NCBI GenBank assembly: GCA_003696465.1
Contig: RFHG01000094.1
Location: 1-11,828 of the forward strand
Origin: Gammaproteobacteria bacterium
GTDB lineage: Bacteria; Pseudomonadota; Gammaproteobacteria; J044
Length of the DNA stretch: 11,828 nt
Direction: 5' to 3'
Both the position numbers and the translations under genes were made by a program. This document shows, one piece after another, positions 6,775 through 11,828 of this stretch. Position 1 is the first letter of the stretch, and each line of letters begins with the position of its first letter. The notes under the pieces were generated by a model. The model ran no database searches and was not told the origin of the DNA. It was given only the letters and a program-made list of their open reading frames with translations.

Positions 6775-6799
6775 AACGCCCGGGATGGCCCCTTATTCC
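6775..6799 (-). promoter_or_regulatory. ECF-type promoter of the P460-sigma-anti-sigma operon
   Basis: On the minus strand GGAAT (6799-6795) and CGTT (6778-6775) are separated by exactly 16 bases, matching the general ECF layout (GGAA-type -35, N16-17, CGT-type -10). Transcription would start near 6768, about 36 bases before the P460 ATG. Recognition by the operon's own sigma factor is inferred. Confidence 0.55.
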
Positions 6800-6887
6800 C
6801 GCGGTTTCGAAAAAAGATTCATGTCCGGCCGCAGCGCGAGCGCTTGCTCCGTTTGCACCCGGTACATCCTCCGCGGTACCCGCACGC

Positions 6888-7322
6888 CTAGCCGAAGAGT
6901 TTCTGCCACCAGCGGCGGCGGCTGCCGGTCTGGGGCAGTGCATCGGGCAGATCGATGGGCTTCATCTTCGACATCACCCATCCGGGCAGCGGGGGATTCT
7001 CGCTGTACCCGCAGACCACACCCAGATTGTTGGGATCGAAGATCTTGATGAAACCCGGGTGCTCCGGATCGTCGGCATAGACAATGCCGCAGTACTTCTC
7101 CTCGTGTTCCCGGTGCAACAGCTCGTCGACCTCGCCGATGAAGCGTTGTACCTGCTCTGCCGTGGCCGGTGCCTCCGGGGGTGGCGCACCCACCGCGTAG
7201 ATATACCAGCCGCCATCGGCATCATCGCGCACGCGGGCCCACAGGTCGTCGAGCTGATCCCAGCGCAGGATACCGACAAAACGGCCACGAAAGGTCTTCA
7301 GGTAGTCATTTTCCGCATTCAT
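6888..7322 (-). CDS. Conserved-looking hypothetical protein, 144 residues
   Basis: No family is recognised. The protein is soluble, without signal peptide or membrane span. It begins NDYLKTFRGRFVGILRWDQL, has an acidic middle (GEVDELLHREHEEKYCGIVY at 63-82), a stretch DPEHPGFIKIFDPNNLGVVC at 85-104, and a basic Arg/Trp-rich tail (SRRRWWQKLFG). Two Cys are present, at 78 and 104. The frame is open to 7409, but the start at 7322 has GGGAG upstream and overlaps the tetR end by 17 bases, which fits the packing of the cluster. As the last gene of the dsrE2 operon it may act in sulfur or redox metabolism or be a target of the TetR regulator; both are guesses from context. No clear terminator follows it. 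Confidence 0.75.
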   Translation of the reverse strand: MNAENDYLKTFRGRFVGILRWDQLDDLWARVRDDADGGWYIYAVGAPPPEAPATAEQVQRFIGEVDELLHREHEEKYCGIVYADDPEHPGFIKIFDPNNLGVVCGYSENPPLPGWVMSKMKPIDLPDALPQTGSRRRWWQKLFG

Positions 7323-7917
7323 AGGGGTGCTCCCGGCTGGCAATGCGCTGGATTTCCTCTCGGAGGCAGCGAACCTCGTAATCCAGGTAGGTACGATCAT
7401 GATAGGCATGAGCCAGGGTCGTGATACCCTGGACCCTGGAAATCAGCAGCTTGGCCAGCACATCGCTCTGCTCGCCATGCCCGAGGGCCTCCAGCTGCTC
7501 GCGCAGCCAGTCAATGATGACATCGAACAGTTGGCGCGCCCGTGCCTGCAGCCGCTCGTCGGCCTTGCCCAGCTCCGAAATGAGGGTGCCAATGGGGCAA
7601 CCCCAGGCCACGATTTCGTCGGCCGAATACTCGATCATGTCTGCCAGGCAGGCCAGGCGACGGGCCGGATCCTCGTAGGTCTGCGTCCATTCATTGACCA
7701 TGGCCTTCAGCCCCTGGAGCCGGTGCTGGAGCACCTCTTCAAGCAGCTGGTTCTTGGTTTTGAAATAGTAGTAGAAATTGCCGCGCGGGAAGTTGGCCGC
7801 CTCGGCGATGTCGCTGAACGAGGTACGTCCATAGCCCTTGTGGTAGAAGAGCTCGTTGGCGGCCTCGACGATCCGCTGCCTGTTGTCCTTTCCCCGCCTG
7901 CCCGGTTGTTTGCTCAT
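7306..7917 (-). CDS. TetR/AcrR-family transcriptional regulator with four cysteines
   Basis: This 203-residue regulator has an N-terminal TetR helix-turn-helix: RQRIVEAANELFYHKGYGRT (13-32) followed by SFSDIAEAANFPRGNFYYYF (33-52). The C-terminal ligand-binding half includes WGCPIGTLISELGK at 105-118, which resembles the GCP-LG motif of the YxaF/LmrA-type TetR branch. Cys residues lie at 90, 107, 184 and 201. Within a dsrE2 operon a thiol or persulfide switch is conceivable, though the ligand is unknown. Its ATG overlaps the stop of the 135-residue gene (7914-7917) and its end overlaps the next gene. It may regulate this operon, but no separate operator was identified with confidence. Confidence 0.93.
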   Translation of the reverse strand: MSKQPGRRGKDNRQRIVEAANELFYHKGYGRTSFSDIAEAANFPRGNFYYYFKTKNQLLEEVLQHRLQGLKAMVNEWTQTYEDPARRLACLADMIEYSADEIVAWGCPIGTLISELGKADERLQARARQLFDVIIDWLREQLEALGHGEQSDVLAKLLISRVQGITTLAHAYHDRTYLDYEVRCLREEIQRIASREHPYECGK

Positions 7918-8321
7918 CTATGCGCAAATCCAAAGTCACCCTGCCATTGGCCCTCATGATAATCGATATAGAGCCAGCGGGGACAGAGCGTGCGCCCCTC
8001 GGCAAGCGGGAGGTCATCGAGCGGCTGTCCTCTGGCATAGGTGTCGGCATCGCAATGCCGGGCAACAACCGGGCGAAAGCTCAGTTCGATACCCGCATCA
8101 AGCATAGCGCGATACCGCCCTGGAGCCGGGATCTGTTCGTCTGCCAGCAGTCTCTTGCGTACCAGACAGCTGAACAGAAGCTCCATCTGCAGGGCCGGCC
8201 GATCACCCGCCTCGAGCCTGGAGAGGGCCGACCGTGACAGACCGACCGCAAGTCTGCCCGGCCCGAAGGGTACGACCTCGGTGCGGACCGGTTGGTGTCG
8301 ATCCAGGGCTGGCACACTCAT
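7914..8321 (-). CDS. Hypothetical protein, 135 residues, between dsrE2 and tetR
   Basis: No family is recognised. The reading frame is supported by four-base ATGA overlaps at both ends (with dsrE2 at 8318-8321 and tetR at 7914-7917), an arrangement unlikely by chance. The protein is soluble, without signal peptide. Visible segments are VPFGPGRLAVGLSRSALSRL near 17-36, LLFSCLVRKRLLADEQIPAP near 48-67, an ELSFRPVVARHCDADTYARG region with Cys89, and an aromatic C terminus (CPRWLYIDYHEGQWQGDFGF). The alternative is that it is not translated, but the packing argues against this. A role beside the DsrE2 sulfur carrier is inferred from position only. Confidence 0.7.
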   Translation of the reverse strand: MSVPALDRHQPVRTEVVPFGPGRLAVGLSRSALSRLEAGDRPALQMELLFSCLVRKRLLADEQIPAPGRYRAMLDAGIELSFRPVVARHCDADTYARGQPLDDLPLAEGRTLCPRWLYIDYHEGQWQGDFGFAHR

Positions 8322-8800
8322 ATGAACAAACAGATGTCGGAATCGCCGGCAAACTCGAAGAAGGTGGCCGCCCCGCCATATTCAATGCCATCGATGAAAT
8401 CGGAAGGACTCATGTCGAACAGGTCCACGGTCATCTGGCAGGCGATGAACTTGACATCTGCCTCGAGGCAGAGCTCGCGCAGGTCTTCCAGGCTGGCCAC
8501 ACCCTTGCTGGCCATCTTCTTCTTCATCATGGTGGTCATCATGGCCTCCATGCCCGGCAGGGCCAGTGCCAGGTTGGGGAACCAGACGTCCATGCCCATC
8601 GGCATCGGCATGCCGGGGTTGCCCAGCGGGCTCACTTTCAGACCAAGGCGCTTCTTGAGCAGCTGCAGACCATAGAAGGTGAAGAAGATCTGGGTGTCGT
8701 AGCCCAGTGCCGCAGCCGTGGATGAGAGGATGAAGGGCGGATAGGCCCAGTCGAGGGTGCCCTTGGTAGCAATGATGGCAAGCTTCTTGGTTTCGGACAT
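8318..8800 (-). CDS. dsrE2: DsrE2-type DsrE/DsrF/DrsH-like sulfur-carrier protein
   Basis: The protein has 160 residues. It starts ETKKLAIIATKGTLDWAYPP, followed by LSSTAAALGYDTQIFFTFYG (26-45), as in DsrE-like folds. The conserved cysteine lies in FIACQMTVDLF (Cys121), the CQMT-type motif where DsrE2 proteins carry sulfane sulfur. Further Cys are at 111 and 157. The Met- and Gly-rich stretch at 60-95 is typical of the DsrE2 branch. From family knowledge DsrE2 works with TusA and a rhodanese in sulfur transfer during sulfur oxidation; those partners are not adjacent here, but two rhodanese fusions lie in the arsS region. The start at 8800 has CAGGAG seven bases upstream. An in-frame ATG at 8842 would add a non-family extension and is rejected. 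Confidence 0.9.
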   Translation of the reverse strand: MSETKKLAIIATKGTLDWAYPPFILSSTAAALGYDTQIFFTFYGLQLLKKRLGLKVSPLGNPGMPMPMGMDVWFPNLALALPGMEAMMTTMMKKKMASKGVASLEDLRELCLEADVKFIACQMTVDLFDMSPSDFIDGIEYGGAATFFEFAGDSDICLFI

Positions 8801-8893
8801 GGCGCGACTCCTGTTATAAGACAGATGTATGACTTTTAGCACCTGCGCCGACCGAAAGCCAATAGATTTTTTTTATATACATATCAGCAAAAC

Positions 8894-8907
8894 ATGATCC
8901 ATATCAA
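8894..8907. promoter_or_regulatory. FNR/Anr-like binding box between dsrE2 and ppk2
   Basis: ATGAT-CCAT-ATCAA matches the FNR/Anr consensus TTGAT-N4-ATCAA at nine of ten specified bases. Its centre is placed so that a start 41.5 bases away would fall near 8942 (towards ppk2, with a CAAAAT -10 at 8930-8935) or near 8859 (towards dsrE2, with AAAAAT at 8871-8866). Both -10s match only four of six bases. Which gene it serves, and whether an FNR homologue exists, cannot be told from this window. Confidence 0.5.
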
Positions 8908-8926
8908 TGCCGTGCGGATCGGGCAG

Positions 8927-8948
8927 TGCCAAAATAGGTTTTTTGGCA
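8927..8948. promoter_or_regulatory. Perfect 8+8 inverted repeat upstream of ppk2
   Basis: TGCCAAAA and TTTTGGCA flank a six-base spacer. The repeat lies about 28-49 bases before the ppk2 ATG and overlaps the possible -10 and start of an FNR-dependent transcript. It is a candidate repressor operator, or a weak leader hairpin (the stem is half A-U). Confidence 0.5.
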
Positions 8949-8975
8949 TCATCAACCATCAAACGAGGACTGCAC

Positions 8976-9896
8976 ATGAGCACCCAGTCGATCTCCGACA
9001 TCCTTGAACCCCGCCCGATGAAGAAAGGCAAGGACAGGGAGGAGGCCCGGCTCTCCAAGAAGACCCGCAAGCTCCTGTCGAAGAAACTCACGCGCAAGGA
9101 CATCTTCAAGAACGGCAGCTACCCCTACTCCGAGAAGATGAAGCGCAAGGAGTACGAAAAGCTCAAGCGCGACCTTCAGATCGAGTTGCTGAAGATGCAG
9201 AACTGGGTCAAGGAGACCGGAGAACGCATTGTCATCCTGTTCGAGGGGCGCGATGCGGCCGGCAAGGGCGGCACCATCAAGCGCATCATGGAGCACCTGA
9301 ATCCTCGCGGCGCCCGCGTGGTCGCACTCGAGAAACCCAGCGACAGGGAAAAGGGGCAGTGGTACTTTCAGCGCTACATCGAGCAGCTGCCCACTGCGGG
9401 AGAAATCGTGCTGTTCGACCGATCCTGGTACAACCGGGCCGGCGTGGAACGGGTGATGGGCTTCTGCACCCCCTCCGAATACCTGGAATTCATGCGCCAG
9501 ACCCCGGAACTGGAACGCATGCTGGTGCGCTCCGGCATCCGCCTGTTCAAGCTCTGGTTCTCGGTCAGTCGTCAGGAACAGCTGCGCCGCTTCCAGGCCC
9601 GCAAGACCGACCCCCTCAAGCAGTGGAAGCTCTCCCCCATCGACATGGCTTCACTGGACAAGTGGGAGGACTATACCGCGGCAAAGGAGGCCATGTTCTT
9701 TCACACCGACACGGCCGACTGCCCGTGGATCGTGATCAAGTCGGATGACAAGAAACGCGCGCGGATCAATGCCATGCGCTACCTCCTGCACAATCTGCCC
9801 TACCCCGAAAAGGACACGCGCGTGGCCGTGGCACCCGACCCGCTGATCGTCGGACCGGCCTCGATCATCCACGAAGAAGACGAATCCACGCTTTGA
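8976..9896 (+). CDS. ppk2: Polyphosphate kinase 2 (PPK2), single-domain
   Basis: This 306-residue enzyme transfers phosphate between polyphosphate and nucleotides. The Walker A motif GRDAAGKGGT is at 91-100, the downstream EKPSDREKGQWYFQRY region at 119-134, and the Walker B/lid motif FDRSWYNRAGVERV at 147-160 (Asp148, Arg149). The length and single domain fit the class I type, which usually prefers NDP to NTP conversion, but class and direction were not tested by alignment. An N-terminal Lys/Arg-rich extension (about 1-60) is highly charged. The start at 8976 is chosen over 8907 because GAGGA lies six bases upstream and family-like sequence follows. A 77-residue gene begins ten bases after the stop. 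The upstream region holds an FNR-like box and an inverted repeat, so oxygen- or stress-linked control is possible. Confidence 0.95.
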   Translation: MSTQSISDILEPRPMKKGKDREEARLSKKTRKLLSKKLTRKDIFKNGSYPYSEKMKRKEYEKLKRDLQIELLKMQNWVKETGERIVILFEGRDAAGKGGTIKRIMEHLNPRGARVVALEKPSDREKGQWYFQRYIEQLPTAGEIVLFDRSWYNRAGVERVMGFCTPSEYLEFMRQTPELERMLVRSGIRLFKLWFSVSRQEQLRRFQARKTDPLKQWKLSPIDMASLDKWEDYTAAKEAMFFHTDTADCPWIVIKSDDKKRARINAMRYLLHNLPYPEKDTRVAVAPDPLIVGPASIIHEEDESTL

Positions 9897-9906
9897 GGAG
9901 CAGACC

Positions 9907-10140
9907 ATGACCCATCGACAACAGGCCCATGCACAGCATGTGGTGGCCGGCTTTCGCGCCCTGGTGGAACAGGCCGGCGCCAGCGGAGTGACCGAGGAAC
10001 ACTGGAAGGAACTCGCCCTGCTGGTCGAGGGGGCCATCGACGCCGCCCTGCTGGAGAAGCTGGAGCCCATAGCCGACCGCATGGAGGCACTGGCGACCGA
10101 GGTGCGCAGGGAAGCGGAACGAGTGAATCGCACCGCCTGA
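9907..10140 (+). CDS. Small helical hypothetical protein downstream of ppk2
   Basis: This 77-residue protein is not recognised as a named family. It is predicted by eye to be almost all helical and amphipathic, with no signal peptide and no Cys. The pattern WKELALLVEGAIDAALLEKL followed by ADRMEALATEVRREAERVNR suggests a helical hairpin or short coiled coil. GAGGAG lies six bases upstream, overlapping the ppk2 stop, and the gene ends 22 bases before a strong terminator, so it forms a two-gene unit with ppk2. A role modulating PPK2 or polyphosphate bodies is a guess from position. Confidence 0.8.
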   Translation: MTHRQQAHAQHVVAGFRALVEQAGASGVTEEHWKELALLVEGAIDAALLEKLEPIADRMEALATEVRREAERVNRTA

Positions 10141-10162
10141 TCCTGCCGCCAGCACCAGAACA

Positions 10163-10188
10163 AAGGGCCCGCCAAATGGCGGGCCCTT
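10163..10188. terminator. Bidirectional terminator hairpin
   Basis: A perfect 11-bp stem (AAGGGCCCGCC / GGCGGGCCCTT) with a four-base loop AAAT sits between the converging ends of the 77-residue gene and the DUF6580 gene. Rightward the tail is only TTGTG. Leftward the stem is followed by TTTGTTCT, a better U-tract, so it may work better for the minus-strand transcript. Confidence 0.85.
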
Positions 10189-10214
10189 GTGCGTGATACG
10201 CAGGAAAATCCGGC

Positions 10215-10733
10215 TCAGGCGGTACGCGTTTCGCGCAGGTCCGGCCAGTAAGCGGCAAGGGCCCGATACCCCCCGAACAATACGGCCGTCCAGAACAGAT
10301 CACCCAGCAGGCTGTTGCGGAAGAAGGGCAAGCCAGCCGTGTACGCCGCAAACAGGCCCTGCACGGTATGGGGATACAGCGTGCCGGTGAGCCAGACACC
10401 GAAGTTGGTCAACAGGAAAAACAGGACCGACGCCAGCAGTGCCGCGCCCATGGCCGGAAGTGGCCGGGCCCGACCGCGCAGCGTGGTACCGATCAGCACG
10501 GTCAGCGCCACGCCCAGGTAAACGAACAGCAGGGTCTGATGCAGCCCCAGCACCAGGTCGGACATCAGCATGGCCAGCAGGGGCACGACAAGTGCCAGTT
10601 TCCGGTCTGCGAAATGGGCGCCGGCAAACAGCGCCATGGCCGCCACCGGGGTCACATTCGGCGGATGCGGAAGAATACGCATCAGGGCGGCCGCCAGCAC
10701 GATCATTACCAGCGTCATCAGTCTCGGATTCAT
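10215..10733 (-). CDS. DUF6580 family putative transport membrane protein
   Basis: This 172-residue integral membrane protein has about five hydrophobic segments (near 5-20, 28-42, 45-64, 68-85, 97-118, 142-160). Family-like motifs are PNVTPVAAMALFAGAHF at 25-41 and LLTNFGVWLTGTLYP with AGLPFFRNSLLGDL (about 107-146). Members of DUF6580 are described as putative transport proteins and recall small substrate-binding membrane components, but no substrate is known. GAGGAG lies upstream of the start. It is transcribed alone towards the terminator at 10163-10188, and diverges from the histidine-rich protein gene across a 113-base gap. Confidence 0.85.
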   Translation of the reverse strand: MNPRLMTLVMIVLAAALMRILPHPPNVTPVAAMALFAGAHFADRKLALVVPLLAMLMSDLVLGLHQTLLFVYLGVALTVLIGTTLRGRARPLPAMGAALLASVLFFLLTNFGVWLTGTLYPHTVQGLFAAYTAGLPFFRNSLLGDLFWTAVLFGGYRALAAYWPDLRETRTA

Positions 10734-10779
10734 CGACGCATCTCCTCGTCAGTACTTCCACTCATTCTAGCATGGCCCG

Positions 10780-10812
10780 TTCAGGTTCCATTCAGCCTCG
10801 CCACCGTATGCT
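10780..10812 (+). promoter_or_regulatory. Direct-repeat activator site and promoter of the histidine-rich gene
   Basis: TTCAG occurs at 10780-10784 and again at 10791-10795, exactly 11 bases apart, within GTTCAGGTTCCATTCAG. A -10-like TATGCT (10807-10812) starts 11 bases after the second repeat, and no good -35 is present. Tandem half-sites of 11-bp pitch replacing the -35 are the hallmark of OmpR/PhoB-family response regulators. Predicted start is near 10819, giving a leader of about 28 bases. Confidence 0.55.
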
Positions 10813-10846
10813 GCGGCCGTACCCACAGAAGACGGAGGCGAACGCC

Positions 10847-11224
10847 ATGAATCACATCCGCATCCTGAGCACCCTGGCCCTGCTGGCACTGACCGCCAGC
10901 GCAATGCCGGCAGGTGCACATGAACATGAACGCGAACACAGAACACATCATGCAGACAGACACGAACCTCACCGTTCGAAGCACCACGGGCTTCACCAGA
11001 GATGGCGGGAAGCGCCCCCTCATGCCCGCAAGCGGGTAGTCATTCGCGAAGTATACCGCGCCCCGGCAAGACACCACTGGCATGAGCGGCAACGCATCAT
11101 TCGTCATGTACATGGCCCGTATTGCGGCCATGGCCGCGCTGTCGTCGAGCGCCGCGTGGTGCGCGAGCCTGTCTATCGCGACAGCAGTCTCGGTGTCGTC
11201 CTCTATTACTCGATCTGGCCATAA
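10847..11224 (+). CDS. Histidine-rich exported protein
   Basis: The 125-residue precursor has a signal peptide at 1-24 (LSTLALLALTASAMPAGA). The mature part of 101 residues contains 17 His and many Arg, with clusters HEHEREHRTHH at 25-35, HRSKHHGLH at 42-50 and RHHWHE at 75-80. A single Cys is at 93. The C terminus, SSLGVVLYYSIWP, is hydrophobic and may be membrane- or partner-binding. The clustered His suggests metal binding (Cu, Zn or Ni) in the periplasm, but this is inference. The chosen start has GGAGG eight bases upstream; the same frame is open much further upstream (to 10439), across the opposite-strand gene, and that extension is spurious. It is followed after 18 bases by the glycine-zipper gene. 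Confidence 0.85.
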   Translation: MNHIRILSTLALLALTASAMPAGAHEHEREHRTHHADRHEPHRSKHHGLHQRWREAPPHARKRVVIREVYRAPARHHWHERQRIIRHVHGPYCGHGRAVVERRVVREPVYRDSSLGVVLYYSIWP

Positions 11225-11242
11225 ACAAAAGGAGGCATGGAA

Positions 11243-11809
11243 ATGAACGGACGAATGAAACAACTGGCTTCAACCCTTCTGGCAACTGCCACCCTGCTTG
11301 CCGGCAACAGCGCCCTCGCCGGCAGCCACTGGCAACATCGCGAGCGGGCCGCCTTCACCGACCGCGCACGGGTCATCTCGGTTGAGCCCGTCTATCGTCG
11401 GGTCGAGGTGCCGGTGGACACGCGCGAATGCCATGAAGCCGTCATCGAGAGCCGGCGAGAGGTGGGTACCACGCCCGGCATGGGCACCCTGGTTGGCACC
11501 ATCATCGGCGGCGTGGTCGGCAGCCAGCTCGGCCAGGGCAACGGACGCCGGGTAGCCACGGCTGCAGGCACCGTGATCGGCGCTGCGGTGGGCCATGACA
11601 TGGAGCGCAGGGAAGGCGGCTCACGCACCGTGGTCGAACCGCGGATGGAACGCCGCTGCACGGTACGCACGCGTTATGACGAGGTCGAGGAACTCGAGGG
11701 TTACCGCGTGACCCTGCGCTACAAGGGCCATGTCATGACCCGGATGATGGATCATGACCCCGGCCGCTTCGTACGTGTGCGCGTGGTCGTGATGCCGGTC
11801 GAGGACTGA
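11243..11809 (+). CDS. Glycine-zipper (2TM) envelope protein
   Basis: The precursor has 188 residues. A signal peptide ends after ALA at 26. A segment ARVISVEPVYRRVEVPV with Cys63 leads into a glycine zipper at about 79-117 (GMGTLVGTIIGGVVGSQLGQ, then AAGTVIGAAVGHDM). The C-terminal domain has Cys139 and ends YRVTLRYKGHVMTRMM...GRFVRVRVVVMP, as in UmoD/SlyB-related glycine-zipper proteins of the envelope. Cys63 and Cys139 could form a disulfide. Two other ATGs are possible: 11237 lies only one base after GGAGG, whereas 11243 has the normal seven-base spacing and is preferred. Such proteins are often made under envelope stress. It probably shares a transcript with the histidine-rich gene. Confidence 0.9.
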   Translation: MNGRMKQLASTLLATATLLAGNSALAGSHWQHRERAAFTDRARVISVEPVYRRVEVPVDTRECHEAVIESRREVGTTPGMGTLVGTIIGGVVGSQLGQGNGRRVATAAGTVIGAAVGHDMERREGGSRTVVEPRMERRCTVRTRYDEVEELEGYRVTLRYKGHVMTRMMDHDPGRFVRVRVVVMPVED

Positions 11810-11828
11810 GGGCTTCCCCGGCCCGGGC

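Noticed and set aside
6800..6887. Terminator after the 144-residue gene
   Set aside because: Only short interrupted stems (about five bases) are found. The run of T on the minus strand near 6810-6815 is not directly preceded by a stable hairpin.
1..11828. CRISPR arrays, tRNA genes, insertion sequences or integrases
   Set aside because: No regularly spaced repeats, cloverleaf-like sequence, transposase motifs or terminal repeats were seen in either strand.

Overview
The window looks like a chromosomal segment of a GC-rich Gram-negative bacterium, most likely a gammaproteobacterium with a sulfur-oxidising lifestyle. Three things point this way: outer-membrane and periplasmic proteins, a DsrE2-type sulfur-carrier gene with two rhodanese fusions, and a c-type cytochrome P460. 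No tRNA, rRNA, insertion sequence, phage gene or CRISPR array was found. No stretch over 300 bases lacks a gene; the longest gaps are about 110 to 175 bases and hold regulatory sequence.

Region 1 (1-4909) is built around one divergent control region at about 3013-3072. Leftward runs a tightly packed operon: a sterol-desaturase/fatty-acid-hydroxylase-family membrane protein, a VTT (DedA/TVP38-like) membrane protein fused to a rhodanese, the radical SAM protein ArsS of arsenosugar biosynthesis, and the start of a methyltransferase of the kind that accompanies ArsS. Rightward runs an ArsR-type repressor fused to a rhodanese, translationally coupled to a DUF481 outer-membrane protein. A perfect 6+6 inverted repeat sits over the predicted start of the leftward transcript and is a good candidate operator for the repressor.

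Region 2 (4893-6799), on the minus strand, is a cytochrome P460, an ECF sigma factor and a membrane-anchored anti-sigma factor. An ECF-type promoter (GGAAT-N16-CGTT) and a strong inverted repeat lie just upstream of the P460 gene, suggesting the sigma factor drives its own operon.

Region 3 (6888-8800), on the minus strand, is a chain of four overlapping genes: dsrE2, an unrecognised 135-residue protein, a cysteine-containing TetR-family regulator, and an unrecognised 144-residue protein. The tusA and single-domain rhodanese genes that usually accompany dsrE2 are not in this window.

Region 4 (8801-10190) holds an intergenic region with an FNR/Anr-like box and a second inverted repeat, then class I-like polyphosphate kinase 2 (ppk2), a small helical protein of 77 residues, and a strong bidirectional terminator hairpin.

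Region 5 (10215-11828) has a DUF6580 membrane protein on the minus strand. Divergent from it are two exported proteins on the plus strand: a histidine-rich periplasmic protein and a glycine-zipper envelope protein. The first is preceded by an 11-bp-spaced direct repeat placed like an OmpR/PhoB-family response-regulator site. No wholly new system can be proved from sequence alone. The best candidates are the ArsS / double-rhodanese / sterol-desaturase-family locus and the P460-sigma-anti-sigma unit.
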